Position numbers and translations under genes: made by a program
Origin: an uncultured Duncaniella sp.
GTDB lineage: Bacteria > Bacteroidota > Bacteroidia > Bacteroidales > Muribaculaceae
Assembly: GCA_910586305.1 (NCBI GenBank)
Contig: CAJUGS010000002.1
Location: forward strand, 43,592-107,591
Direction: 5' to 3'
DNA: 64,000 nt
Part shown: piece by piece, positions 25,683 to 34,122 of the stretch
How positions within the stretch are numbered: position 1 is the first letter of the stretch
Layout: each line of letters starts with the position of its first letter
Notes under the pieces: model-generated
What the model was told of the DNA's origin: nothing
Seen by the model: the letters and a program-made list of their open reading frames with translations, nothing else
Databases searched by the model: none

Positions 25683-25895
25683 CATGTTGCGATAAATAAA
25701 TCATTTTAATGCATCTCGCCTCGCGGCGGCCCGCATCACATTCTCTTATATTTTTATATCTTCGTTTCTTTTTTTGAAAAGGAAAGAAGCGGCGGGGAGA
25801 TGCTCCCTCGGGCGGGTGGGGATGAGGTGGTTGGCGCACACTCCCCTCGACACCGCTCCTTTCCGGATACGGTAAAAAAATGGTTGCGGAGACCG
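25683..25895. other. Gap between convergent rplS and xyl operon, with a nested inverted repeat
   Basis: No plausible gene. GCATCTC (25711-25717) and GAGATGC (25797-25803) could close a stem around a smaller T/A-rich hairpin (CTTCGTTTC near 25770 with GAAAGAAG near 25782). It would lie in the 3' untranslated part of the xyl mRNA on the minus strand and may help end it. I see no clean terminator. Confidence 0.35.
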
Positions 25896-27374
25896 CTATC
25901 TACGGTTGCGCCAGAGATTGGTCATATCCTCGAGAGTCTTACCCTTGGTCTCAGGAACGAGCGAGTAGACAAACCATGCCGCCACGACACATATCACTCC
26001 GTAGAGAGCATAGGCAAACATATGTCCGAAATTCTCACCCATGCCGAAACCGCTCATATTGTACATGGGCACAAACGTCGACGACACAATGAAATTGAAT
26101 ATCCACTGGAAAGCAACAGCAATAGCCACAGCAGCCGAGCGGATAGTGTTGGGGAATATCTCGGCAATGAGAACCCAGCATATCGGGCCCCACGAGAACA
26201 TGAACGAAGCCGAGTAGACCATAATGGAAATCACCGGAATGAGGGGATCGACATCACCGGCCCAGTTGCTCAGAGCCACGCCCATAGCGCCTACGGCCAT
26301 ACCGATAGAACCCCAGATGAGAAGAGGCTTGCGGCCAAGCTTCTCCACAGTGAAGACAGCCACCAGAGTGAAAGCGATATTGACGATACCCATATACACG
26401 GTGTTCATCATCGGATCGCTCATACCCATCGACTCGAATATGCGGGGAGCATAATAGAGAACCGCGTTAATACCCACAGCCTGCTGGAACACAGAAAGCA
26501 TGACGCCCACGAAAATCACAAGCACGCCAAATGAGAAAAGCTTCTCGCTCTTCACCTCAACAGTGCTCTTGATCTGCGAGAGAATCTCCTTGGCCTTGTC
26601 ATAACCGTTGATATGCGACAGCACACCAAGAGCCTTCTCATCCTTGCCGATAAGAGCAAGATAACGGGGCGACTCAGGCACAAGACACACAAGGATAGTG
26701 AAGATACCGGCCACAAAAGCCTCCGAGCCAAACATATATCTCCAGCCCAGGGTGATAGTCCAGGGATCGCTCGAACCATGCACCTGGTAGATAGTCTCGG
26801 AGATACGCTCTATGACAGGCTGCGTGTGTTCTCCGAGTATGAGGAAATTCACGAAATAGACCACCAGCTGGCCGAAGATGATGGCAAACTGGTTCCACGA
26901 CACAAGAGTGCCGCGCATATTGGAGGGTGCCACCTCGGCGATATACATGGGGCAGATGGCCGAAGCAAGACCAACGCCTATGCCGCCGAGCACACGATAG
27001 AGATTGAAGGCAACCAGAAGCGACGCGGAAGGCTCGCCATGGTTGAAGAAAAGGAATTCCGGACAGTAACTGCCGAGAGCCGACAGGAAGAAACACACGC
27101 CGGCGAGAGCCAGCGAACGTTTACGGCCGAAATTTGATGCGAAAAAGCCCGAAAGAGCCGAGCCTATGATACACCCGAGCAGAGCGCTCGACGAGGTGAT
27201 GCCGTGGATTGTATCGGTGTACACGAAGTCCTTCGCGCCAAGGAAGAAGGCCTGAAGACCCTTTTCCGCACCCGAAATGACGGCGGTATCATAGCCGAAA
27301 AGAAGGCCGCCGAGCACCGCCACGAGCACGATGCTGAACAGATAGACCCTGCTTCCGTTCTGAGGATAATTCAT
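25896..27374 (-). CDS. xylT: D-xylose:proton symporter, MFS sugar porter family
   Basis: A 492-residue inner-membrane carrier with twelve predicted TM segments. Sugar-porter signatures are FGYDTAVISGAEKGLQ in TM1, NFGRKRSLALAG in the loop 2-3, YRVLGGIGVGLASAICPMYIAEVAP (the RxxGGxGxG and PxYxxExxP motifs), PESPRYL, FQQAVGINAVLYYAP and PETKG near the end. It brings xylose into the cell with protons. As last gene of the minus-strand xyl cluster it lies 188 bases after xylA, with a strong hairpin in the gap. Arabinose or other pentoses cannot be excluded from sequence alone, but context favours xylose. Confidence 0.93.
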   Translation of the reverse strand: MNYPQNGSRVYLFSIVLVAVLGGLLFGYDTAVISGAEKGLQAFFLGAKDFVYTDTIHGITSSSALLGCIIGSALSGFFASNFGRKRSLALAGVCFFLSALGSYCPEFLFFNHGEPSASLLVAFNLYRVLGGIGVGLASAICPMYIAEVAPSNMRGTLVSWNQFAIIFGQLVVYFVNFLILGEHTQPVIERISETIYQVHGSSDPWTITLGWRYMFGSEAFVAGIFTILVCLVPESPRYLALIGKDEKALGVLSHINGYDKAKEILSQIKSTVEVKSEKLFSFGVLVIFVGVMLSVFQQAVGINAVLYYAPRIFESMGMSDPMMNTVYMGIVNIAFTLVAVFTVEKLGRKPLLIWGSIGMAVGAMGVALSNWAGDVDPLIPVISIMVYSASFMFSWGPICWVLIAEIFPNTIRSAAVAIAVAFQWIFNFIVSSTFVPMYNMSGFGMGENFGHMFAYALYGVICVVAAWFVYSLVPETKGKTLEDMTNLWRNRR

Positions 27375-27437
27375 GGTTTTATTTTGGTAAGCTTGAAAAG
27401 TAGAAATGTGTTGACAGCGGGATTGGGATTACCTGTG

Positions 27438-27492
27438 ACACCCGCGACCGGCACAGACCACGCCTGCGGTGGCGTGGCTGTGCCGTCGGTGT
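27438..27492 (-). other. Strong intercistronic hairpin between xylA and xylT
   Basis: CGGCACAGaCCACGCC (27449-27464) pairs with GGCGTGGCTGTGCCG (27471-27485), 15 bp with a single bulged A and a 6-nt loop. It is extended outward by GAC/GTC (27446-27448 with 27485-27487) and ACACC/GGTGT (27438-27442 with 27488-27492). There is no T run on the minus strand, so it is more likely an mRNA-processing or stabilising element than a terminator. Confidence 0.65.
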
Positions 27493-27562
27493 GTCGGGAA
27501 AAGACTGCATCCAGACGAGCCCTCGGGTCAACGGCCGTAAAGCCGCCTGAGTGCCGCCGTAA

Positions 27563-28879
27563 TTAGCAATACATATTCACGATTGCCTCATAGAGCTCCT
27601 GCTTGCCGGAGGTCTGCTTGGGCTCGGGCTGGGTCTTGGCATAAGCGACAACCTCCTCAAGAGTCATGTTGCCATCCTCGAACTTCTTGCCCTCGCCGTT
27701 GTCGAACGAAGAGTAACGCTCGGCCACCATAGCCTTGATGGGCGACTCCTCGAGGATAGCGGCTGCACTCTCAAGAGCGCGGGCCATTGCGTCCATACCG
27801 GCGATGTGGGCAATGAAGATGTCCTCAAGGTCGGTGGAGTTGCGACGGGTCTTGGCATCGAAGTTGGTACCGCCGTTGCCGAGGCCGCCGTTGCGGATAA
27901 TCTGCATCATAGCCTGGGTGAGCTCATAGTTGTCAACGGGGAACTGGTCAGTATCCCAGCCGTTCTGATAGTCACCGCGGTTGGCATCGATGCTGCCGAG
28001 CATTCCGTTGTCGACAGCCACTGCGAGCTCATGCTCGAAAGTATGGCCGGCAAGAGTAGCGTGGTTCACCTCGATGTTGAGCTTGAAGTCCTTGTCAAGT
28101 CCGTGAGCCTTCAGGAAGCCGATAACGGTCTCCGAATCCACGTCATACTGGTGCTTGCTGGGCTCCATGGGCTTAGGCTCGATCAGGAAGGTGCCGGTGA
28201 AGCCCTTCGAACGTGCATAGTCGCGGGCGATGGTGAGCATCTGGGCCAGGTGCTCTTTCTCACGCTTCTGGTCAGTGTTGAGAAGGCTCATATAACCTTC
28301 GCGACCACCCCAGAAAACATAGTTCTGACCGCCGAGGGCGATAGTGGCGTCGATAGCGTTCTTGATCTGCACGGCGGCACGGGCCACAACGTCAAAGTCG
28401 GGGTTGGTGGCGGCACCGTTCATATAGCGGGCATTGCCAAACACATTGGCGGTACCCCAAAGGTTCTTGATACCGGTCTCAGCCTCTTTCTCCTTGAGAT
28501 AGGCCACGATTTCCTTCATGCGGGCTTCATAGGTGTCGATATCCTCGAGGTCACCGATGAGGTCGGTGTCGTGGAAGCAGAAATATTCGATACCCATCTT
28601 CTGCATGAACTCAAAGCCTGCGTCGGCCTTCTGCTTGGCAACGGTCATAGCGTCAGCACCCTCGTTCCAGGGGAACTTCTTGGTGGTGGTGCCAAACTGG
28701 TCGCCGCCCTCTGCGCAGAGAGTGTGCCACCAGGCCATGGCAAACTTGAGCCACTCCTTCATGGGCTTGCCAAGCACAATCTTTTCAGCGTCATAGTAAC
28801 GGTAAGCCATAGGATTCTTGGAATCCTTGCCTTCAAACTTGATCTTCCCGATACTGGGGAAGTATTCCTTTACTGCCAT
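27563..28879 (-). CDS. xylA: Xylose isomerase
   Basis: A 438-residue metal-dependent isomerase that turns D-xylose into D-xylulose in the cytoplasm. Catalytic and metal-binding motifs are visible: FCFHDTDL with the catalytic His, VFWGGREGY, FLIEPKPMEPSKHQYD with the metal-binding Glu and Lys, NIEVNHATLAGHTFEHEL, and DANRGD with DTDQFP. It is the long class II form usual in Bacteroides. I start at the ATG at 28879 (MAVKEYFPSIGKIKFEG), not at the TTG six bases earlier. xylB lies 64 bases upstream in the same operon. Confidence 0.97.
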   Translation of the reverse strand: MAVKEYFPSIGKIKFEGKDSKNPMAYRYYDAEKIVLGKPMKEWLKFAMAWWHTLCAEGGDQFGTTTKKFPWNEGADAMTVAKQKADAGFEFMQKMGIEYFCFHDTDLIGDLEDIDTYEARMKEIVAYLKEKEAETGIKNLWGTANVFGNARYMNGAATNPDFDVVARAAVQIKNAIDATIALGGQNYVFWGGREGYMSLLNTDQKREKEHLAQMLTIARDYARSKGFTGTFLIEPKPMEPSKHQYDVDSETVIGFLKAHGLDKDFKLNIEVNHATLAGHTFEHELAVAVDNGMLGSIDANRGDYQNGWDTDQFPVDNYELTQAMMQIIRNGGLGNGGTNFDAKTRRNSTDLEDIFIAHIAGMDAMARALESAAAILEESPIKAMVAERYSSFDNGEGKKFEDGNMTLEEVVAYAKTQPEPKQTSGKQELYEAIVNMYC

Positions 28880-28943
28880 AGTCAATTGGTTTTTTTAGGG
28901 TTGTTTTTTGTTTTGGTATATGCTGGTTGTTATTCTCTTAGTC

Positions 28944-30437
28944 TTATTTATTGGCCATCACCATGTTCAGGCGCTCCTTCCACAGCTCGTAGGCCTCGCG
29001 ATAGGCCTGGCGGTCAGCCTCAACAGGCTCTATCACCTCTATCTTCTCAAGCGACGCGAAAGCCTCGTTGTTGTCCTTGTAGATACCGGCACCCATACCG
29101 GCACCCTTGGCCGCGCCCACCGAGCCGTCGGTATTGTACAGCTCTATTGTAGCGCCGCTCACCCCGGCAAGAGTGTTGCGGAAGAGGGGCGAGAGGAACA
29201 TATTCGCATGACCGGCGTGTATCTTGCTCAGCTTCATACCCATCTGCTCCATCACCTCCATACCATACATGAAGGAGAACACTATACCCTCCTGCTCGGC
29301 ACGCAGCAGATGAGAACGGTTGTGAGTGAGGAAGTTGATGCCGTGAATCGACGCACCCACCTCACGGTTGCGGAGCACACGCTCAGCCCCGTTGCCAAAG
29401 GGTATCACCGACACACCGGCAGCACCGATGGGAGCCTCGGCAGCGAGATCGTTGATGCCGGGATAGCTGATGCCGTCCGGAGCCATACAACGCTTGGACC
29501 ACGAGTTGAGAATACCGGTGCCGTTAATGCAGAGAAGCACGCCGAGACGTGTCTGCTCGGGAGTGTGGTTGACGTGGGCAAAAGTATTGACACGGCTCTG
29601 GCGGTCGTAATTCACATCGCCGAGCACACCGTAGACCACGCCCGATGTACCTGCGGTCGAGGCCACCTCGCCAGGATTGAACACATTGAGCGAGAGGGCG
29701 TTATTGGGCTGGTCGCCTGCACGGTAGGCCACAGGGACACCCTCGGCCAGGCCAAGCTCTGCGGCAGCCTCGGCTGTCACCGTGCCCTGGATAGAGAATG
29801 TCGGCACAATCTCGGGAAGAATATCGGAGTCATAACCGAAATAATCCATCAGGAAGCGGGCCGGACATCCGTCCTTGAAGTCCCACAGCATCATCTCGCT
29901 CAGACCCGATATGGTGGTGCAAGCCTTTCCGGTGAGACGCATAGCCGCATAGTCGCCCGGAAGCATTATCTTGTGTATCTTGGCAAATGTCTCGGGCTCA
30001 TTCTCCTTAACCCACGCCAGCTTGGTGGCAGTGAAGTTGCCCGGAGAATTCAGCAGACGGGAAAGGCACACATCCGAGCCAAGGCTCTCGAAAGCCTTGT
30101 CGCCATAGGGCACTCCGCGGGAATCACACCAGATGATGGCCGGACGGATGGGCTGCATATCCTTGTCGACCATCACGAGGCCGTGCATCTGATAAGAGAT
30201 ACCTATGGCCTTGATATCACCGGGGGCAACCTTCGAAGCCGAAAGGACACTCTCGGTGGCGTGCTTCATACAGTCCCACCACTGGTCGGGACGCTGCTCA
30301 GCCCAGCCCGGACGCAGAGCGATAATCTCAGCCTCCGTCTTGGGATAAAAGTCACTTGCCACAATCTTGCCGCTTTCCGCGTCGACCAGGCTCGCCTTGA
30401 CCGACGAGCTGCCTATATCATAGCCTAAAAGATACAT
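28944..30437 (-). CDS. xylB: Xylulokinase, FGGY family
   Basis: A 497-residue sugar kinase that phosphorylates D-xylulose to xylulose 5-phosphate for the pentose phosphate pathway. N-terminal phosphate-binding loop LLGYDIGSSSVKASLVDA, substrate loop QMHGLVMVDKD, then DLAGKAC-like and the second-domain motif GDQPNNALSLNVFNPGEVASTAGTSG (FGGY signature with the catalytic Asp of GDQ). It belongs to the xylose cluster by position between the Nudix-type regulator and xylA. Length is normal. Confidence 0.95.
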   Translation of the reverse strand: MYLLGYDIGSSSVKASLVDAESGKIVASDFYPKTEAEIIALRPGWAEQRPDQWWDCMKHATESVLSASKVAPGDIKAIGISYQMHGLVMVDKDMQPIRPAIIWCDSRGVPYGDKAFESLGSDVCLSRLLNSPGNFTATKLAWVKENEPETFAKIHKIMLPGDYAAMRLTGKACTTISGLSEMMLWDFKDGCPARFLMDYFGYDSDILPEIVPTFSIQGTVTAEAAAELGLAEGVPVAYRAGDQPNNALSLNVFNPGEVASTAGTSGVVYGVLGDVNYDRQSRVNTFAHVNHTPEQTRLGVLLCINGTGILNSWSKRCMAPDGISYPGINDLAAEAPIGAAGVSVIPFGNGAERVLRNREVGASIHGINFLTHNRSHLLRAEQEGIVFSFMYGMEVMEQMGMKLSKIHAGHANMFLSPLFRNTLAGVSGATIELYNTDGSVGAAKGAGMGAGIYKDNNEAFASLEKIEVIEPVEADRQAYREAYELWKERLNMVMANK

Positions 30438-30480
30438 AAAGTCAGTTTATATGGTTTTATATTTATGATGGTCTATTTTC

Positions 30481-30517
30481 TATAGCTCCTATACTTATAG
30501 CTTAATAATGTATAGCC
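30481..30517 (-). repeat. Three TATAGC units at 15-base spacing
   Basis: On the plus strand TATAGC occurs at 30481, 30496 and 30511, exactly 15 bases apart, in the 80-base gap between the regulator gene and xylB. The units between are not otherwise alike. Significance is unknown. Confidence 0.4.
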
Positions 30518-31228
30518 TTATCTCACGTTGTTGTAAGCCTTCTTGTCAAACCTGTAGAACCTTGCCGCGCGATGGGCCACGCCCTTCTGCTTCTCCTCCA
30601 GAGCCACCACATAGGGCAGCTGCGAGAGCTTCTTGTGAAAGTTTCTCACGTCAAGCTTCTTGCCGAACACTATCTCGTTGAGCACTCTCAGCTGGGCGGC
30701 CGTGAACTTCTTTGGCAAAAGGTCAAACAGCAGCGCCCTGTTGTTGTCGGCTTCCCGGCGGATGGCCTTCAGAGCCTCCTCTATTATGAGGTTGTGGTCA
30801 AAGGCAAGGGTGCCCACCTCTTCCACACACACCCACTCGGCGTTCTCGCGTCTCAGAGTCCTGAGCTGAGGAGCATCCATTTTGACTATCGCGAAATAGG
30901 CGATGGTGACGATACGCTCCACCCTGACGCTCTGAGCCCGCTCGAGCCACACGACATCTCGCTCGTTGCTCGTTCTGTCCTTCGACCCGAAAGCCTTGAA
31001 CTGCACCAGGGGAACCTCCTTGATGCCTGTCAGCTCCGACAGTACTCGCCCGGCCGCCTCGTCGAGATTCTCATCCTGGTAGATGAGGCTTCCGGGAAGC
31101 TTCCGGTCGTTATACTTTCCTTCTGCATCCTCCCCTTTGCGCTTCACAAGCAGCACCTTCAGGTGTTGCCCGTCAAAGCCGAAGACAACGCAGTCTATCG
31201 ATATATGGTTATTTGCAAGCGGCGTCAT
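30518..31228 (-). CDS. xylR: Nudix-fold transcriptional regulator of xylose use (NrtR/XylR type)
   Basis: A 236-residue protein with an N-terminal Nudix domain (about 1-145) and a C-terminal winged-helix part (about 150-236, KKFTAAQLRVLNEIVFGKKLDVRNFHKKL). The Nudix box (near GSLIYQDENLDEAAGRVLSELTG) is degenerate: the RE pair is RV and the second Glu of EE is lost, so hydrolysis is unlikely. Bacteroidales xylose loci such as that of B. thetaiotaomicron carry a regulator of this type beside xylB, xylA and the symporter, which supports the name. It probably senses a pentose metabolite and represses its own operon. Start ATG at 31228 is preferred to a GTG at 31264. Confidence 0.87.
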   Translation of the reverse strand: MTPLANNHISIDCVVFGFDGQHLKVLLVKRKGEDAEGKYNDRKLPGSLIYQDENLDEAAGRVLSELTGIKEVPLVQFKAFGSKDRTSNERDVVWLERAQSVRVERIVTIAYFAIVKMDAPQLRTLRRENAEWVCVEEVGTLAFDHNLIIEEALKAIRREADNNRALLFDLLPKKFTAAQLRVLNEIVFGKKLDVRNFHKKLSQLPYVVALEEKQKGVAHRAARFYRFDKKAYNNVR

Positions 31229-31298
31229 GATATAACAAGGTAAGTCGTTCGGAAATGCCGACACCTTTTTGCATTTTTGACAATAAGTATCGACACCG

Positions 31299-31330
31299 CA
31301 AAATTACGAATCTTCAACCCATTTCTCCAA
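31299..31330 (-). promoter_or_regulatory. Promoter of the xyl operon
   Basis: On the minus strand TTG (31328-31330), 21-bp spacer, TAATTTTG (31299-31306). The leader to the ATG at 31228 is about 65 nt. A regulator binding site is expected nearby but not identified. Confidence 0.7.
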
Positions 31331-31587
31331 ATATTTTTATATGTTGTAAAACATTAAATTCTATCTTATTAGTTATCATATTATTAACAATATCCCTTTT
31401 TGTATTTTTAACATTTACCCCCGCCTTTTCACCATCCCCCGCCCCTCACGCTTCGGAAAAATTAACGATTGGATTCTAAAACCATTCACAACCCGGCGTT
31501 GTTAAAATTACGGACGGCAAAACGACCCCCGCATCTCCGGGAAACAACACGTCTCAACATCATCAAACGCAATTAAAGCTTAAAAAC
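31307..31587. other. Intergenic region between divergent xylR and ompA-like gene
   Basis: About 280 bases without a gene. The left half is A/T-rich, with a small hairpin TATGTT-gtaa-AACATTA near 31339; then comes a C-rich stretch (31424-31450). A clear TAnnTTTG element for the porin gene is not visible; the nearest candidate lies near TTAAAATTACGG at about 31502-31514. Confidence 0.4.
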
Positions 31588-32682
31588 ATGAAGAAAGTTC
31601 TAATCGCAGCCGCATTGACAGGCTGTCTCTTCACGGCTAACGCCCAGGACGTAATCGAACGTCCGACATTTGGCGACAACTGGCAGATCGGCATCGACGC
31701 AGGTGCCACGACCCCCATCACAGGCCACGGTGCCCTCAAGCACACCAGATTCATAGGCGGCCTACACCTCCAGAAACAGATCTCACCTCTCTTCGGAGCA
31801 GGAGTCGAGGGAACATGGGATGTCAACACAACCCGCTCGGCCAATGTTTTTGACCGCCAGTATGTAGGCGCCTACGGTATGCTCAACCTCACCAACGCCT
31901 TCTGCGGCTTCACCTGCGAGCCCCGCGCGTTCTCCGTCGACCTCGTCGGCGGTGCAGGCTGGATACACCACTATATCGCCCATGCCCCCGACCGAAACGA
32001 CCTCGGACTCAAGGCAGGACTCAACTTCAACTTCGGCGTCACCGAGAATTTCAGTATCTCTCTGAAACCCGCCGTCCTCTTCAACGTGACCTCGAAGAAC
32101 CGTGTATCCTTCGCCCGCAAAACCACCGATGTGCAGGTGCTCGTAGGTTTCAACTACAACATCAACCCCGGCTTCAAGTGCTACACCTGCCCGGATGAGT
32201 CAGGCAAAATCGCCGACCTCAACTCCCGCATCAACCAGCTCCGTGGCGATCTCGACGCCTCAGCCGTAGCGCTCGCAGCTTCCCAGACCGACAATGCGGC
32301 CCTCGCAGCAGCTCTCGCCCAGTGCCAGAACCAGCCCAGAGAGAAGGAAGTGGTCAACAACCTCAACTCCGTCCGCTACGTCTTCTTCAAGATCGGCTCA
32401 CACGTCATCACCGCCGACCAGATGCCCAATGTAGAAATGATCGCCGCCTACCTCAAGAACCATCCCAAGGCCAAGGTACAGATTCGCGGTTATGCATCTC
32501 CCGACGGTCCCGAGGAAGTCAACATCCGCCTTGCCAACCAGCGTGCCGAGGCCGTGAAGAACGCCCTCATCAAGAAATACAAGATTTCCGCCGACCGCAT
32601 CTCAGCCGAGGGACAGGGTATCGGACATATGTTCTCCGAGGAATCCTGGAACCGAGTATCTATCTGCACTCTCGAAGAATAA
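31588..32682 (+). CDS. OmpA-family outer membrane protein
   Basis: A 364-residue porin-like protein. A signal peptide (residues 1-19, ending TANAQ) leads to an N-terminal beta-barrel domain (about 20-190) with repeated aromatic and Gly-rich strands. A short Cys-containing link (CYTCPDESGK) and a coiled-coil heptad region follow (about 205-245), and then the OmpA peptidoglycan-binding domain: VYFFKIGSHVIT-like start, VQIRGYASPDGPEE, NIRLANQRAEAVKNAL. The last part binds diaminopimelate-type peptidoglycan, anchoring the outer membrane to the wall. Terminator follows. Abundant OmpA proteins of this type are typical of Bacteroidales. Confidence 0.95.
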   Translation: MKKVLIAAALTGCLFTANAQDVIERPTFGDNWQIGIDAGATTPITGHGALKHTRFIGGLHLQKQISPLFGAGVEGTWDVNTTRSANVFDRQYVGAYGMLNLTNAFCGFTCEPRAFSVDLVGGAGWIHHYIAHAPDRNDLGLKAGLNFNFGVTENFSISLKPAVLFNVTSKNRVSFARKTTDVQVLVGFNYNINPGFKCYTCPDESGKIADLNSRINQLRGDLDASAVALAASQTDNAALAAALAQCQNQPREKEVVNNLNSVRYVFFKIGSHVITADQMPNVEMIAAYLKNHPKAKVQIRGYASPDGPEEVNIRLANQRAEAVKNALIKKYKISADRISAEGQGIGHMFSEESWNRVSICTLEE

Positions 32683-32704
32683 CACTCTCATAAAAATCTG
32701 AAAA

Positions 32705-32738
32705 ACCAGGCGCGTCCCCTGTGGGGCGCGCCTTTTTC
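32705..32738 (+). terminator. Rho-independent terminator after the OmpA gene
   Basis: AGGCGCG (32708-32714) pairs with CGCGCCT (32727-32733), with inner CCCC/GGGG, then TTTTT. Confidence 0.9.
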
Positions 32739-32782
32739 ACATCCACCCCCGCGGGTGCCTACCGTTTTTCAAGGAAATTGCT

Positions 32783-32790
32783 TATCTTTG
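32783..32790 (+). promoter_or_regulatory. -7 element of panB
   Basis: TATCTTTG at 32783-32790; the ATG is at 32825. The -33 position is T-rich without an exact TTG. Confidence 0.6.
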
Positions 32791-32824
32791 CACCCGTTTT
32801 CAATTTCAACAAAAACAAGCAGAA

Positions 32825-33646
32825 ATGTCAACCTACACAGTAGAAGACCCCCGCAAGGTCACGACACGCCGACTGGCCGAGATGAAGGCCAAAGGTGAAA
32901 AAATAGCTATGCTCACCGCCTATGACTACTCTATGGCGCGCCTCGTCGACGAGGCCGGTATGGAGGTGATACTCGTGGGCGACTCTGCCTCCAACGTCAT
33001 GGCCGGCAACGCCACCACCCTCCCCATAACGCTCGACCAGATGATCGACTATGCCCGCAGCGTCACCAACGGTGCCAAGCGCGCCCTCGTGGTGTGCGAT
33101 ATGCCGTTCGGTTCCTACCAGGGCAATCCGCTGGAGGCTCTTGCCTCGGCCATACGCATCATGAAGGAGAGCAATGCCGAGGCTGTCAAGCTCGAAGGCG
33201 GAGCCGAGATCATTGACTCCATACGCCGCATCATCAGCGCCGGAATCCCCGTGATGGGCCATCTGGGCCTGACCCCCCAGTCCATCAATAAGTTTGGCAC
33301 CTATGCCGTCCGTGCCCGCGAGGAGGCCGAGGCCGAGAAGCTCATCTCCGACGCCCTCCTGCTCGAAGAGGCCGGTTGCTTCGCCGTGGTGCTCGAGAAG
33401 ATTCCCGCCGATCTTGCCACACGTGTCTCCAAGGCCCTCTCCATCCCCACCATAGGTATCGGAGCCGGCGGCGGCTGCGACGGCCAGGTGCTTGTGCTCC
33501 AGGATATGCTCGGCATCAACCAGGGCTTTTCACCCCGCTTCCTGCGCCGCTATGCCGACCTTGCCACAACCATCAAGGATGCAATCGGCTCCTACATCAC
33601 CGATGTCAAGTCGTCCGACTTCCCCAACGAATCCGAGCAATACTAA
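32825..33646 (+). CDS. panB: 3-methyl-2-oxobutanoate hydroxymethyltransferase
   Basis: A 273-residue enzyme that starts pantothenate and coenzyme A synthesis: it adds a hydroxymethyl group from 5,10-methylene-THF to alpha-ketoisovalerate. Motifs include MLTAYDYSMARLVDEAGMEVILVGDSASNV (metal-binding Asp), CDMPFGSYQ, AVKLEGG, GIPVMGHLGLTPQS, and the catalytic Glu region AVVLEKIPADLA; IGIGAGGGCDGQVLVLQDMLG is the C-terminal signature. Length normal. panC and panD are not nearby, so the pathway is scattered. A strong hairpin terminator follows. Confidence 0.97.
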   Translation: MSTYTVEDPRKVTTRRLAEMKAKGEKIAMLTAYDYSMARLVDEAGMEVILVGDSASNVMAGNATTLPITLDQMIDYARSVTNGAKRALVVCDMPFGSYQGNPLEALASAIRIMKESNAEAVKLEGGAEIIDSIRRIISAGIPVMGHLGLTPQSINKFGTYAVRAREEAEAEKLISDALLLEEAGCFAVVLEKIPADLATRVSKALSIPTIGIGAGGGCDGQVLVLQDMLGINQGFSPRFLRRYADLATTIKDAIGSYITDVKSSDFPNESEQY

Positions 33647-33660
33647 GAATCTCACACAAT

Positions 33661-33710
33661 AAGAAATGGTGTGACCCAACATTGTGGAGTCACACCATTT
33701 CTTTTTTTCT
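33661..33710 (+). terminator. Terminator of panB
   Basis: AAGAAATGGTGTGAC (33661-33675) pairs with GTCACACCATTTCTT (33689-33703), 15-bp perfect stem, followed by more T (33702-33709). Confidence 0.9.
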
Positions 33711-33732
33711 TATTCCGAACTGACGGTATTAG

Positions 33733-33906
33733 CTACTTTGTTGCGGCGATAGAGTCCTTGCGGAACTGCTTGAGGAGCTTTTCAAGTTCAAGAGATGTCT
33801 TACGGGCACGGGCACCGGCTGCCTTGTTGCCTGTTTCCACCTGTGCGGCGGCGTCTTTTGCGAAAGACTCAAAACCAGCCGAGATCTGTTCAACGAGATT
33901 TTTCAT
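33733..33906 (-). CDS. Small histone H1-like protein, Hc1 family
   Basis: A 57-residue protein, start ATG at 33906 (minus) and stop TAG at 33735-33733. It begins MKNLVEQISAGFESFAKDAA, continues with QVETGNKAAGARARKTSLEL and ends in EKLLKQFRKDSIAATK. The NKAAG-x-RARK-x-SLELEK pattern is that of Hc1-type histone-like proteins of Bacteroidetes (related to Chlamydia Hc1). It is helical and basic in the middle and probably binds DNA. Too short for most gene callers. Its own promoter, TTG-21 bp-TAAATTTG, lies on the minus strand at 33987-34018. It converges with panB, 27 bases past the panB hairpin. Confidence 0.85.
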   Translation of the reverse strand: MKNLVEQISAGFESFAKDAAAQVETGNKAAGARARKTSLELEKLLKQFRKDSIAATK

Positions 33907-33986
33907 TTGTGTGTTGGGGGAGTTTTTGATATGGAATTAATGTTGGTTGTAGGGCTGATGGCATATGTGCAAATACCCTCTTGCTG

Positions 33987-34018
33987 CAAATTTACTCATA
34001 TTTTCATGAGATTAACAA
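33987..34018 (-). promoter_or_regulatory. Promoter of the Hc1-like gene
   Basis: On the minus strand TTG (34016-34018), 21-bp spacer, TAAATTTG (33987-33994). Leader of about 75 nt. Confidence 0.7.
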
Positions 34019-34090
34019 ATTTTTCATACTAATTTTTCACCCATAGCCCTCATTTTTAGGCTTATTCCTGCATTTCTCCACATTTTGTCG

Positions 34091-34098
34091 TAACTTTG
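34091..34098 (+). promoter_or_regulatory. -7 element of the M16 peptidase gene
   Basis: TAACTTTG; its TTG (34096-34098) is in frame with the gene and makes a false upstream start. The true ATG is at 34123. Confidence 0.65.
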
Positions 34099-34122
34099 GC
34101 CTTCCAAAGCCTGAAATCCGTA

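Noticed and set aside
27806..29152. A 448-codon plus-strand frame opposite xylA
   Set aside because: Antisense shadow of xylA, with no recognisable domain.
28908..30428. A 506-codon plus-strand frame opposite xylB
   Set aside because: Shadow of xylB, whose kinase motifs are complete on the minus strand; the product is His/Leu-rich without any motif.
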